This document shows positions 28,226-37,693 of a stretch of 64,000 bases of DNA, piece after piece. Below the pieces are notes generated by a model. That model saw nothing but the letters and a program-made list of their open reading frames with translations. It searched no databases and had not been told where the DNA came from. Made by a program: the position numbers and the translations under genes. Positions within the stretch are counted from its first letter, which is position 1. Each line of letters opens with the position of its first letter. This stretch comes from Polydactylus sextarius (taxonomy: Eukaryota; Chordata; Actinopteri; Polynemidae), in NCBI GenBank assembly GCA_016801845.1, contig CM028916.1:11653514-11717513 (forward strand), given 5' to 3'.

Positions 28226-29156
28226 TACACACAAGATATTTTTTACCTTTTTCTTGGGTGGCATGGTGATTCAAGTCGTCCACTGGTGTTATTCCACGGT
28301 ACTGACGACCAGCTCAATTTATCGTTCACCTGGCTCAAGTAAATGGGACATGGACACGTTTGCCATGAGACTTGCTTTACATCTAAAACAAGTGGATGTA
28401 TCCCAGGATGCCGCTCAATTTATTCTAAAAAACAAAAAAATAAAACAAAAAACAAAAAGACTCTTCATTTAAAGCGCCGTTTCGTGCGTAAAGGTGAGAC
28501 CTCTCCCGAACAACCGTGACGCGCAGGACACCGCCGGAGACACAGATGAATTGCGTGAGGGGTTCCACTTAAGTCCGTATTGTGAGTCCAGTGTTGTTAC
28601 CCTTTCCCGAGTCCTAGAGGTATTAAAGGCTTATTTCTCGGCGCGGCATCTGTTGCGCCACACACCGCTCACTCTGACCTCAGGCGCCGCAGAAGGAGTC
28701 CAGCCCTCCCGTGCTGTCCATGGCTGTTAAATAACGCAATGTCTCATTAATGTTGTTGACCAGAGTTGGTCGGATCCGTTCAGCTGCGCATGGGATGTCT
28801 GATTAGTGTGCGTGTGTGTGTGTGTCTGTGTGTGTGCGTGTAACCAAACAACTTCCCTTGGTTTGGCTGAACAAATGGGAGTATTATAATGGCCTGGCTC
28901 CAGAATAGAAAATTGAAATTAAAAAGCTGGCAGTGAATTAATTCCTTTGTGTTCCCGGTTTACAGCGAAAACTACAAATACTGATAAACCCACTTTCATC
29001 TCCATCATTTTCATCACCATCATCGTCATCATCCACTGAGCTTAGTCATGATATTCTCTCACCACATTGGTTCAGTGTCATTATGTCACTACGTAAAACT
29101 TCTGTACTTGCCAAGCTTCAGCCCCGCGCACACATACACAGACACACAGACACACA

Positions 29157-29226
<70 letters not shown>

Positions 29227-32200
29227 GCTCATTACTGTTTTTCTTCCTGTATCCTGAGGTTAACCCAGGCTATAGTCCCAAGATCAGTCTGAATGGATCC
29301 CAAGATTTTTTTCCCCCTTGAAGTATTAACTCACAAGTTCAGTTTTGTGTTTGGAACTTTCCAGGAGTGATATATTGCATTTTTTCTAAATTTAGTTAAA
29401 AGCCGTGTTATTTTGAGGATAAAGTTTGTATAAAATATCTATATCTAGTCATATAGATCGCTTTGCGGCACAGTCAAAAAGACTCACAGTAAAAACTGGA
29501 AACAGCCAAGTCCATGGACATGCATCTCAAAAATAGAGAAATCAAATAAGAAATATCTTTATATTTACAAAAAAAAAAAAAAAAAAATTAAATGTGTTTT
29601 TTGAGCGATCTTGAGTCACTTGGTTTAACAATGTGTTGGCATTCTGAAGGGTAAAGCTTTACATGTGGGACTTTTACCTTTTGTGCATTTGTACATTGAA
29701 TCTAAATCTAAATAACAGCAAGCAATACAGCGTGGACAGTTTGTGTCTTTGGTCTGTAACCAGCACAGCCAGGCTGTGGACATCAGCAGATGGACGATAT
29801 GGTGAAGTACCAGAATCACCAGGGAGAGCTCTGGGAGGCAAGGGACGCAGATGAGAGTGTTACATAACTGAGGATGGAAAAAGAAAATGCGGGGCTTTAG
29901 TCAGCTGGGCCCAAATGTGACAGCATGGAGCAAAGAGCAGTGACACGGACCTTGAGATCCGACACACATCTGGACCTCCATGACACACAGCTGCACACAC
30001 AGGCAACAGAAATATGCACACACACACACACTGTCCTTGTCAATATCTACAGCTTCAGAAAAGGAGAGAATTCCTCTTTACAAGGTCCCAACATTCAGAC
30101 CATGACCTGGGACTGAAATACACTCAGAGCTTTACTAAATCTGCTCCATGACACCTCAAATCTCCTCCAGTGAGAGCCAGCTCTCCCTCAAGTGCCAGAA
30201 AACCATCCATCCACGCTCACTTTGACTCCCTCTGAGTACGACTGAAGATGTTACATAAGGCAGTCTGATCATTCCTGTGCTACTCATGAAATACACCAAG
30301 AACCTAAAACATTCCTAGTAATCCAAAACTTACCACAAACATGGCCTGGGAAAAGACAATCCACACCGACCCTTGAGAAAACAATTTCACCACAATGTCT
30401 ATTTAATAGCTGTTTGGAAGTTTGTATAGTGTGGCGCGATCATCATCAGCAGACAGCACTTGTCTGGTTTTCACGTAAATAGAAATGTTCAGAGTTTTCA
30501 CTTTACTGTGCACTGTTTATTTTATTGTTTTTTTTCTGGAGAAAAAGATAAATAAAATAAAATATAAACATCATGAACATCAATAATGACAACTGATCAA
30601 AGGCCATCTGGTGATAAAAATAATGTAACATGATTCAAAGCTCCACAACTAATAACTGATGTCCATGCCTTTCTAATATATAATGAAAACTAAGAAAGAT
30701 TGACATTGAAAATAAAATCCTCTCTGTTTGTTCTGAAACTTGATGGTGCACATAATCACTGAAGGTCTGACCCACAAATTTGAAATTACACCTCAAAGGC
30801 TACTGAACGACCTTAGTCTGAGGATGAAGACTGTTTGATATAGTTGCACATACACGTCTATAAAACACAAGCCTCTCATCTCACCATGCACCACGTGTTT
30901 ATGTGCACGTGCCCTCACAGATACGTAAACAAACATCTGTCTCTAAGCTCCTTAAAGCCATAATTTATGTGTGTATGTACTGAATTTGCGCGTGTGTGTG
31001 TGTATGTGTGCTGTCACGTAGCAGCCAGTAGTACTGTGCAAGGCTGTAAGGGCAGAGATGGATGGCAAATACAATTTCAGACAGAACTCTAGACCACGAT
31101 CTCACACTCTGCCCTCCACTGTGTCCACATGGCTACAAATTACACATCAGGTCTGATCTCAAATAAAGACAGAACTGAAACGATAACATTCACTCATTTG
31201 TGGTCAAAGAAACTCACACATACACACGTGTTAGCTTCTCACACGTCATACTCACTGAATGAAGGCTTATCATCACTTCTTGGTGTGATTAGTTTTTGTG
31301 TATTGAAGTGAACTGCTATAATCCACGAGAACCCTTCACCTCCATCTTCTGCTCACTCCCCCAAACGACCAACCAGAAAGACAGTACTCACCCAGGAGAC
31401 ATTTTTGTTCTTCAATACTTTTGACATGATTTCCAGGTGAAGAGGTCAAGAGTCCAACTCCCACTACACTTAGTGTCCTCTCTACATAAATGTCAGTCCA
31501 CCTTCAGCAGCAGTGGCCCCCTCAGAGATGGAGATGAGCTTTTTCATCTAACATCCTCCACTGTTTCTCCTGTGCCAGCAACCCTCACCATATTTACACC
31601 TGCCTCTTTCACCCTCTTATCACTCTGTGGTTAAACATGCTCCAAAACTGCCTCAAGAAGGTGGAGGAGTGGGAGCAAGAACGAAACAAAGACAGGATAA
31701 CTCCAAAAACGCCTGTCCGCTGCAGAAATAGAACATGCAGAAATATTCCATCAGTTTTACATCTGAATCCACCTCCTCCATGTCATGTCAGGGGCTGCCT
31801 GCTCGCTACAGATTCATAAAGCCTGTATGAATATGCAACCAAACATCTGGCTGATGCTCCTCCTCCATGATGCCAGAGGCTGGGACCAGCAAACGGCCAA
31901 TCCTGCCCTCCTGTTATCTAGGAGAGGAGATACTGAGAAGAAATGGATGTAGGGAGAGATGTGGAAAGGGAAGAATTAGAGGAATACTATGATGAATTTG
32001 ATGGAAGAGAGGGGTAGGAAAATTGAAGCAGGAAGAGATGAAGTTATAAAGTGAGTGATTAAAGGTTAAGGGGGGATGAGTGAGGAAGGAGGGAGCAGTG
32101 GGGTGGAGGAGGTGGGAACAATCATTAAAGGGCACATCAGGCCAATACAGATTGGAGGGCATCTTACTAATCTTTAACATGAGACTGAAGGGAGAAAAGA

Positions 32201-35200
32201 ACATGCTGCATTGAAATGCTTGCTCTGCAGTTCAATACTGATGGTATTATAGACAAATGTCTCTTTTTGCCAATCCCACATCCCACAACTCAGCTCTGAT
32301 AACCTCCCAATGGAGCCACAATGACAAGGCTGCAACTCACAGTATTTTGAAATTAAAGGAATAGTTTAGTGTTTTGCTAAATCCTTCAGGGAGTCAAATG
32401 AGAATATTGGCACTAAGAACAGATGTTGTGTGTTATTGAAATGTCAGAATGTCAGAAATGTCAGATAAATAAGTTTTTAGGTAATGGCATGTGCAATATC
32501 TATGAGTTGCATGGCACTTCAAGTTACCAAATAATGTCTAACAGGAAGAGACAAATACCTTTTAGCAGCAAGTTGCTCTGGGAAACTGAGCCAGAGCCAC
32601 CAAACAAAAAGGACTAATGACTTGTCAGTTGATGAAGTAATCGTCTCAGTGGAGAAATGGACTCATAAATTGTGACAACAAAAAGCACAACTGGATGAAA
32701 AATAAAGGACATTGACAAAATACAGGACTGAAATTGGCAAAGTCAACAGAGATTAATAGAAATGTATGAATATGAAGCCTTTGGTCTGTGTTGCTGATTC
32801 TATTCTATTTTGGTGTTGATTTTATTAAATCAATTAAGATTTCTATGGAGAAAAACAGTTAAGAAAAAATAGATAGATGCCAGATCATGCTGGTACTTGA
32901 AGAACAGAACTGAAGCCAGGAGGTAATAAACCTTGGTTAGCATAATTAAACCTGACTCTCTCCAAATGAAAAGGCAAAATATGAAGGTTTATTCTTTACA
33001 CTTTTGTTCCCTAGATCGAGCTCCAAACTTCTTTTAATCCCAGACTTTCTTTGACCCCAGCCCCATGCACTCATCTATAACATGTAGTTTATTTCATAGC
33101 ATCCGCCGCCCTGTTGTAGTTATCTACGGCTGCAAGGCTACTTTTTAGCAAATGGTCAGCTGTCGTTTTAACCTCTCTATCTAGTGATTAAACAGGAAAT
33201 GTATTGTACATTCAGTGTTGAGCTGATGGTAAAGATATTTTGGTGGTTTAGAAAGAGTCAAGTAATTTGCTTCTATTTGCTTCATGCTAAGTTAAGGGTC
33301 AAAGTGTTGTCCAGTTAGCAGACCTCAGTTCAATAGCATTTATCTCAGTAATAACAGTAAACAAATCATGTACTCAATGTCTCTTCTTGCCAGACACTGC
33401 ATATATAATTCAACATTTGTAACATCTTCCATTTTATGTGAGTACGTATGTATAATGTATCAATCTAACCCCCATTACTGCATTTATAAGAAAATAAAAA
33501 TAGAAAGTTGAGGCTCAGCATCTTTGATAAACTTTTTTTTTAGTCCTTTACAGATACTTGCCTGTGATCTACAATCCCATCGCCTCAAGCAAAGTAAGAA
33601 ATAGCTCTGTGTGTGTGTGTGTGTGTGTGCGTGCGTGTGTGTGTGTCAGGCGCTAAAATAAGTCAATATCAACCCCAGCTAGCAGTGTGTTCACCAAATC
33701 CACAGGATTTTGATTCAGAAATAATCAATGTCCACCCCAGAACAGTATAGATCTGTGGTCGTTACAGATTCAGCACAACAGAAGTATGCTACAGGGGGAG
33801 AGGAATCACAACTACCTCTGCAGTATAAAAAATTCAAGAGAACGCGTTTAATGCTGCGTTCTGCACATGAACTAAACCTGGAGGCAGAAACAGCACATAT
33901 ACCAAAAAAAGAAGAAGAAGAAGAAGAAGAAAAAAACATACATAAACACCGCAACACAATCCACAAAACCTAAAGGTACGAACTGAATTATTAAGAGTGT
34001 TTCCTTTGAATTGACTAATAGCCTGTTCTGGTCACAGTATGAGAAAGACAACATTTCTTTAACACTGCAGTGTCTCTGCTCCACTTGTATTCACTGTCTA
34101 TTCACCTGTTCACTAATGTGCAGATTAAAAGAAGAGTTAGTGTCAAAGCGATCACATTTCACAGCTCTCAAAACTTCTCAGTCTGGGACGATTGTGTAGA
34201 CAAGCACGTAAAGGATGAAATTCACTGTCATTGATAATAAAAACACCTCAGTTGGTGATTGCCATTATCTGTTCATTTGAATTTGAAACTTCTCTCTTAA
34301 CAGTCACAGTTTGGGTGAAGGAGGGGGTGAGGTGGTACTCTCTCTTATACAGCTTTGATTTGCTGTCAAGGCTCGTTACAAATTCTTTCTGGTTGGAGAG
34401 TTAGTGTGAGTCACTTAAAATCCTCCCAAACTAAACTTTAGATTTACAATTATTCATTTGGCTTTTGGTGAATGCAACATACACGGACACACACACATAT
34501 ATATAGTGTGTGTGTGTTTAAACATGACCATGAAATGATCTCCTGATTTCTTATCTGAGACAAAAAGACAACATGATAAAAGACCATATTTCCACCTTGT
34601 TGTAAAACATACCACTTCAAAATCAAACTGACTCTCAGAGAAGCAAAAGTCTTTTAATATGTATAAATTGCATGGATATTAAACTGAATATGAGTATGCA
34701 TGTATGTTGAAAAGGCCTGATTCAAACTTTGAAAACAAACTGCAGGAAACATGTTGAGAAGTTTTTCTTTCTAAAATGTCTTTGCTCTTTCCTGAAGTTT
34801 TAATATAACGGGGGTGGATGCCTGGTCACCGCCCTTCACCTGTTGGCTGAGCCACTCAGTGTTATAAAAACCTCAGCAACTAAGCAGAGTAACAGTAAGA
34901 TGTCTTAAGCTCCTTCTCAGAGCCAGACGAGCACTTAAAGTAATCCAGTTCTCTGTTCTCTGCCAGCTCAGGCCACACCTGGAGGAGCGATCTGAAAAAT
35001 GTAAATTCAACATCACACATTGATTTGTGTAGCAGAAGTTCGAATCTAACAGTGATAAGAAAGAGTTATTATTTCTTTAGGCAAAATTGACATCTTGTAT
35101 TATTGATTAATATGAAATTTATGCTGAATTTATGATTCAAAACACTTTTTTTGGTTAAATCAAAGCTTAAAATGTCTACTACAATGTTTATTTTCTTATT

Positions 35201-36755
35201 TTCCAATCAAATGATTTGTGACCCCCAGATCTCTCTCCAGTCATGTGGGGGCTCATAGCCTTCAGGATGGAAACTACTATTTTAAAACAAGCGTTGACTT
35301 ATTGTGACTGATTAATCTTTTTTAATCTCATTAATGACAATGTGTTGTTAGCAACACAAAACATAACGCGCTGCAGCAAAATGGAGTGAAAACAACAGAT
35401 GAGAGACGTACTTGTATCACATCACGCAGAAAGGTATTAAACCATTTGTCTAAAGCTTTTTGAGCCCGAGTTCATCAGGCAAACAATTTTCCATGTTTTT
35501 TTTTTTTTTTTAACGTCTTTATACTTTTATGCATTTGCTGGGCCCAGGGTTTTACTTGCACTAAACTGGTGTAAGCACTCAAAATCAATGACACTACACT
35601 GAATATAGGCACCAGGTCCCACTTCTTGATGTGTCACAGCTTTTAGCCGTCTGTGGCTTTTTTATTTTTTTATTCTCTAAGCTTCTTTCGTGGTGTGTTG
35701 CTGAGGTGGGCACACATCGCATGCAGCAGTACAGTGCAGCATGTGGTAATCTGCAAGGCTCTGTGCTGACAGGCCTATTGAGTGTTGAGGGCTGACAGTA
35801 AGCCTATTTGATGTGGAAATGTGGTTACGATAGCGTCCTCTGCAGTCAGCGCCATCCCACAATGCACAGCTCAGAGACTGTGTTGTATCAGCTGCAACAG
35901 GACTTAACAGAGGTTGGGTATGAACACACACTCACACACAGACAGAAAAAAGCAACAATGAATATAGTGATGAAGCAGTAAACTGAGTGGAGGAAAGTGA
36001 GAAGGAGGAAGAGGGAGAGAGAGTTAGAGAAAAGACCACAAGGAGAAACAGGTGGAGAAGAGGAGTGAGTCTGTCCTCCCTGCTCATCTCTGTCATTGAG
36101 AGGACAGTAAAACCTGGCCTGTAATGAGATAACTGCACCTGTCTGTCCTCCCCCGCTCCTCTACAGCTCGGCCAGGACAGACGACGTGAAGAACAGCTCC
36201 TCTGAGCAACTGTCATGTAACTAAAAATCACTTAACCTTTTGGTATGCAAAGAAAAAAAAAGAAAGAAAAAAAATTGTTCACTTCACTTGTTTTGCAATA
36301 AAATCAAACTGTTGCCTCACAGGAGAAACGGGGTAAAATCAAGATCAGACCAGAGGTGAAACCATCCAGTCGAGGCTGTCGGCTTGTTTAGGTGATGTTT
36401 TTATGAAGTCCTGTGTTGGGATCAATACAGAGAGCTGTTTGACAATGCCACTGTCTGTCCTGATAAACTGCAGCTCAGCTGAAAACTCACACAGACACAG
36501 ACTGACACTGAGTAGTGAACACCTCAGCAGAACAAAAAAAAATCAAAATACAGAAAAAAAAGGTTGGAGGAGTCACACTCACATCTGCTGCTTGTGTTAC
36601 CGTACATGCTTTCATGCTGCAGACGCTGGATATAAATGTGAATGAATCATCAAGAGTATTTTTAGGTGTACGTGGTGACTACATGTTACTATAATCTGCG
36701 CTGGCTCATGAATTGTGTAGTTAATTTTAGACATAGACCCTAACCCCTCCCCTCT

Positions 36756-36788
<33 letters not shown>

Positions 36789-36895
36789 AACTCCACTGTT
36801 GCTATGGGACCAAAAAGATGGGGATGGATGCTGCGATGGTCACTTACATAGGTGGACTGCACTCTCCGCCAGTGTCCCAGCCCACAGCAATACAT
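1503..36895 (-). CDS. cacnb2: CACNB2, voltage-gated calcium channel beta-2 subunit (13 coding exons, 620 aa)
   Basis: Cytoplasmic beta subunit (MAGUK family) that binds the I-II linker of high-voltage-activated Ca2+ channel alpha-1 subunits and promotes their surface expression and gating. Coding exons, in order on the minus strand: 36895-36848, 13262-13197, 11605-11483, 11357-11218, 9753-9692, 9561-9536, 8459-8379, 8206-8148, 8022-7913, 6634-6483, 6317-6222, 5407-5234, 2228-1503. All junctions are AG/GT and phase is kept throughout, giving 620 residues. Layout: N-terminus 1-38, SH3 about 39-125 (motifs KPVAFAVR, FNNEWWIGRPVKE, GFIPSP), HOOK about 126-155, guanylate-kinase-like domain about 156-360 (YDVVPTMRPVVL, ITRVTADISLAKRS, ERIFELARSLQLVVLDADT, VAADKLAQCPPEMFDVILD), tail 361-620. 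Choice of beta-2 over beta-1/3/4 rests on the CCGL first exon, the tail ending WHRDSYIHS (human beta-2 ends similarly) and the STAM-TMEM236 neighbourhood. Other first exons were not found. Confidence 0.93.
2229..5233 (-). other. CACNB2 last intron
   Basis: A 3.0-kb intron between the GK-end exon and the terminal exon. It holds the Penelope-like element at about 3015-4560 and otherwise AT-rich sequence. Short plus-strand ORFs at 2287-2703 and 4929-5171 have no family-like sequence. Confidence 0.7.
3015..4560 (+). mobile_element. Decayed Penelope-like retroelement (reverse transcriptase fragment)
   Basis: Plus-strand coding remnants spread over three frames show Penelope-type reverse transcriptase blocks in the right order: FYMLPKIHK plus GRPIV near 3390-3440, LDVESLYTNI near 3540-3570, the GTS(I/M)G-type block followed by APDYANLY near 3715-3765, the catalytic-loop region as KWYRHLDDVF near 3830-3860 (YIDD-like, altered to HLDD), QFYRLRRLC near 4100-4125, then a CxxCxxC linker (CGNCAHC) near 4400. 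Such blocks typify Penelope-like elements, which usually continue into a GIY-YIG endonuclease; only the start of that region is visible. Stops and frameshifts show it is dead. It lies antisense to CACNB2 in its last intron. Confidence 0.8.
5234..13262 (-). CDS. cacnb2: CACNB2 SH3-HOOK-GK core exons
   Basis: Eleven exons encode the conserved core. Several lengths equal those I recall for mammalian CACNB genes (123, 59, 110, 152 and 96 nt). The 66-nt exon at 13262-13197 encodes 22 residues (GEHKDSDVV...QLEKAK), whereas the mammalian segment is about 40 residues and contains SADSYTSRPSDSDVS. The HOOK is made of a 62-nt and a 26-nt exon and reads NSKKYTPPSQ then ANQQVKKKP, short like the AKQKQK-type splice form. 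The exon at 8459 gives GEQVAMYDVVP, where vertebrate beta subunits usually have TEHxPPYDVVP, so the proline pair is lost. The rest of the GK domain, which forms the alpha-interaction groove, is well conserved. Confidence 0.92.
8460..9535 (-). other. CACNB2 intron between HOOK and GK exons
   Basis: AT-rich intronic sequence of about 1.1 kb. I see no ORF, RNA gene or clear repeat in it. Confidence 0.6.
9754..11217 (-). other. CACNB2 intron in the SH3-HOOK junction
   Basis: Intron of about 1.46 kb. The half near 10540-10910 reads like a dispersed fish repeat (separate entry). The rest is featureless. Confidence 0.55.
10540..10910. repeat. Probable unclassified interspersed repeat
   Basis: Phrases such as gagatctcaaatttggtaca and ttcaacaccataactcagga are of a kind I associate with a common unclassified fish repeat. 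No terminal repeats or coding sequence were found. Identification is by memory of style only. Confidence 0.35.
11606..13196 (-). other. CACNB2 intron with candidate conserved element
   Basis: Intron of about 1.6 kb. Most is AT-rich; 12530-12710 has balanced composition and several homeodomain-type TAATTA cores (separate entry). Confidence 0.5.
12530..12710. promoter_or_regulatory. Candidate conserved intronic regulatory element
   Basis: Within AT-rich intron this block has higher complexity and closely spaced homeodomain-like cores (ctaattactcc, cttaattacaaag, gatttaattcaat). There is no ORF. Conservation cannot be tested here, so this is an inference from composition. Confidence 0.25.
16290..16530. 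promoter_or_regulatory. Candidate conserved intronic regulatory element
   Basis: Non-repetitive, mixed-composition block with CCAAT-type boxes (agccaatgtcac, ggccaatagcac), a forkhead-like tgtttac and E-box-like caggtg motifs, surrounded by AT-rich intron. It has a 71-codon ORF with no recognisable product. Function is inferred only. Confidence 0.22.
19160..19251. repeat. (TG)n microsatellites
   Basis: Two TG tracts, at about 19164-19181 and 19218-19251, separated by 36 bases of unique sequence. The second contains one CG interruption. Confidence 0.9.
19252..19837 (+). pseudogene. Long reading frame with one stop, unidentified
   Basis: One frame stays open from the TG repeat to 19837 except for a TAA at 19451-19453, about 195 codons in all. 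The first half has two Cys pairs (CLIC and CDAC about 27 residues apart), suggestive of a zinc-binding fold, after a splice-acceptor-like ctgctccccag. The second half has no recognised motif. I cannot assign a family. It may be a decayed gene or retrocopy, or a chance opening. Confidence 0.2.
20290..20790. promoter_or_regulatory. Candidate conserved intronic regulatory element
   Basis: A 500-bp block of mixed composition in AT-rich intron. It carries an octamer site (atttgcat near 20560), a second octamer-like ctttgcat, several homeodomain-like cores (ctaattg, ccaattac) and a GC-rich stretch. There is no credible ORF. This is an inference from sequence texture. Confidence 0.25.
22289..22338. 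repeat. AT-rich low-complexity (AATA)n tract
   Basis: Run of aataaat/aaataat units next to the 3' end of the LINE remnant. It could be the element's own A-rich tail or a later microsatellite. Confidence 0.6.
22300..25620 (-). mobile_element. Decayed L1/Tx1-type LINE (ORF1, endonuclease, start of RT)
   Basis: Read on the minus strand. ORF1-like sequence runs from about 25616 to 24845: N-terminal charged region, coiled coil (RMQEISKQMQQHS) and a broken C-terminal part (RDDIWRRTKAS). ORF2 begins near 23880 with RGLKDSVKHKAVF, then IFLQETHSDESDV near 23770, the HMVVGGDFNVTP block near 23470 (AP-type endonuclease), and the RT entry YSPGPDGITTNFYKHFW near 22520 and GIIKLISKPGKDK near 22370. These are hallmarks of the L1 superfamily. 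Stops and frameshifts are numerous. The RT catalytic block is absent, so the 3' end is lost. Sequence between about 24075 and 24831 looks inserted. Confidence 0.8.
24075..24831. mobile_element. Probable DNA-element insertion inside the LINE
   Basis: About 750 bp separates LINE ORF1 from ORF2 and carries no LINE-like coding sequence. A 10-bp direct repeat, gatccgaatc, occurs at 24075-24084 and 24822-24831. Inside is a 22-base inverted repeat with one mismatch (24216-24237 and 24306-24327, core gagaaacgaaac / gtttcgtttctc). Many GAGTC/GACTC words and several TGACTCA motifs also occur. The structure suggests a non-autonomous DNA transposon of hAT style, but terminal inverted repeats were not proven. 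Confidence 0.4.
28159..28222. repeat. Perfect GC palindrome fused to (AC)n microsatellite
   Basis: A 20-bp perfect palindrome of mostly alternating CG (centre gcgcgcgc, ends gttca/tgaac) at 28159-28178 abuts about 23 AC units to 28222. Confidence 0.9.
28480..28735. promoter_or_regulatory. CpG-richer patch, possible alternative promoter
   Basis: This block has clearly more CpG than the surrounding intron (cgccgtttcgtgcg, gtgacgcgcagg, ctcggcgcggcat). CACNB2 uses several alternative first exons in other vertebrates, so an internal promoter is possible. No first exon with a usable in-frame donor was found here on the minus strand. Confidence 0.3.
28808..28846. repeat. (GT)n microsatellite
   Basis: Imperfect GT tract with C interruptions. 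Confidence 0.85.
29129..29222. repeat. (CA)n microsatellite
   Basis: About 94 bases of CA repeat; the 5' third is interrupted by regularly spaced G (cacaga) units and the rest is pure. Confidence 0.95.
32340..33300. repeat. Degenerate copy of a dispersed fish DNA-element repeat
   Basis: The left end (aaaggaatagtttagtgttt, then agggagtcaaatgagaatat) resembles the widespread teleost repeat that begins aaaggaatagttcgacattttg with an inner gttagatgagaagatt. The right part (cttcatgctaagttaagg) resembles the atgctaagctaa motif found near the other end of that repeat. Match is by recollection and partial. Confidence 0.35.
33609..33648. repeat. (GT)n microsatellite
   Basis: GT tract with C interruptions (gtgcgtgcgtg). 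Confidence 0.9.
33908..33933. repeat. (GAA)n trinucleotide repeat
   Basis: About eight GAA units ending in an A run. Confidence 0.9.
36757..36787. repeat. 31-base poly(A) tract
   Basis: Uninterrupted A run; in the CACNB2 transcript it is a poly(U) tract about 60 nt after the beta-2a exon donor. Confidence 0.95.
36848..36895 (-). CDS. cacnb2: CACNB2 first coding exon, beta-2a type with palmitoylation cysteines
   Basis: This short exon encodes MYCCGLGHWRRVQSTY and ends in a strong donor (gtaagt). Human beta-2a begins MQCCGLVHRRRVRVSY, so the match is clear. In mammalian beta-2a, Cys3 and Cys4 are palmitoylated and anchor the subunit to the plasma membrane, which slows channel inactivation; both cysteines are present here. 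The exon ends on a codon boundary and joins in phase to the exon at 13262, leaving an intron of about 23.6 kb. A 31-base poly(A) run at 36757-36787 (poly(U) in the transcript) lies about 60 nt inside the intron. The 5' untranslated region and promoter should lie just above 36895; no TATA box was identified. Confidence 0.85.
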
Positions 36896-37661
36896 CAAGA
36901 CATCCAGTTGGGGGGAGAAGAGGGGACAGGCCGATAGAGCCTCCGGGGTGGGTTGTCTCAGGACAGGCTCACACACGGGATCCTCATGGCACAGGTGATC
37001 CACCTGATCTCCAGAGCTTGAGTTTGGAGGGAGGGGTGTCCCGAGAAAGAGAAAGAATCCGATCTCTTACGTCCACAGGTTGTCGCAGGGGAGGATCACC
37101 TGAGAGGAGGGGGGGGGTTAAGTGGCAGGTCCCTCTCCTGAGTTGTGTCCTCAAATGAGTCCAGGTGACCCTGACGTCCAGCGTCTCACAGCATCTTCAA
37201 AGTCCCGTGCTCTGTGGGGAGTCCAGATCCAGCGACTGTCCCAGAGACTTGGTCTGATATTTTCGTTGTATGTCTTGTATTGAGGTGTGTGTGTGTGCTC
37301 ACCTCATCCCTGAAGAACAGGTGGTTCAAATGTCATCATGTGTTTATTTACCCTCGCTCTACCACCCCTCACACCTCTCTGTCATGGCTCAGTCTCTCAA
37401 AATCCCCCCTCCATCTTCAGCTTCCCCAGCTTAAGCCCCCTGAATAGTCTTGCTACATAAACTAAATGTCATTTTCTTCCCTGTGTGTATCTTTCAGTGC
37501 TCTCTAGTCTGTCAGGTTTATCCAATCAGAGCTTTCGCATCACTCCATATCCATCTTACCCTTAACCCACCCGTCTGTCCCTCCCTCCAAAACCCACCCT
37601 GGGAGTCCAGATTCGGAGATTTTTGGGTTCTCTGTGATCCCTCTTTTTCTTCCTCCTTCAA

Positions 37662-37693
<32 letters not shown>

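Larger units (their letters stand above)
13263..36847 (-). other. Large first intron of CACNB2 (23.6 kb)
   Basis: No further CACNB exon was found between the beta-2a first exon and the exon at 13262. Contents are listed separately: candidate regulatory blocks near 16.3 and 20.5 kb, a decayed ORF at 19.2-19.8 kb, a LINE with a nested element at 22.3-25.6 kb, a CpG-richer patch at 28.5-28.7 kb, a DNA-element-like repeat at 32.3-33.3 kb and several microsatellites. Large 5' introns with alternative promoters are normal for CACNB2. Confidence 0.7.

Noticed and set aside
28125..28472. ORFs made of His-Thr repeats at (CA)n tracts (also near 29.1, 40.2 and 41.1 kb)
   Set aside because: Translation of microsatellites, not genes.
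28680..28722. Alternative CACNB2 first exon beginning MDSTGGLDSF
   Set aside because: It resembles the human MDQASGLD start, but an in-frame TGA precedes the only nearby donor (gag|gtcaga), so it cannot join the next exon.
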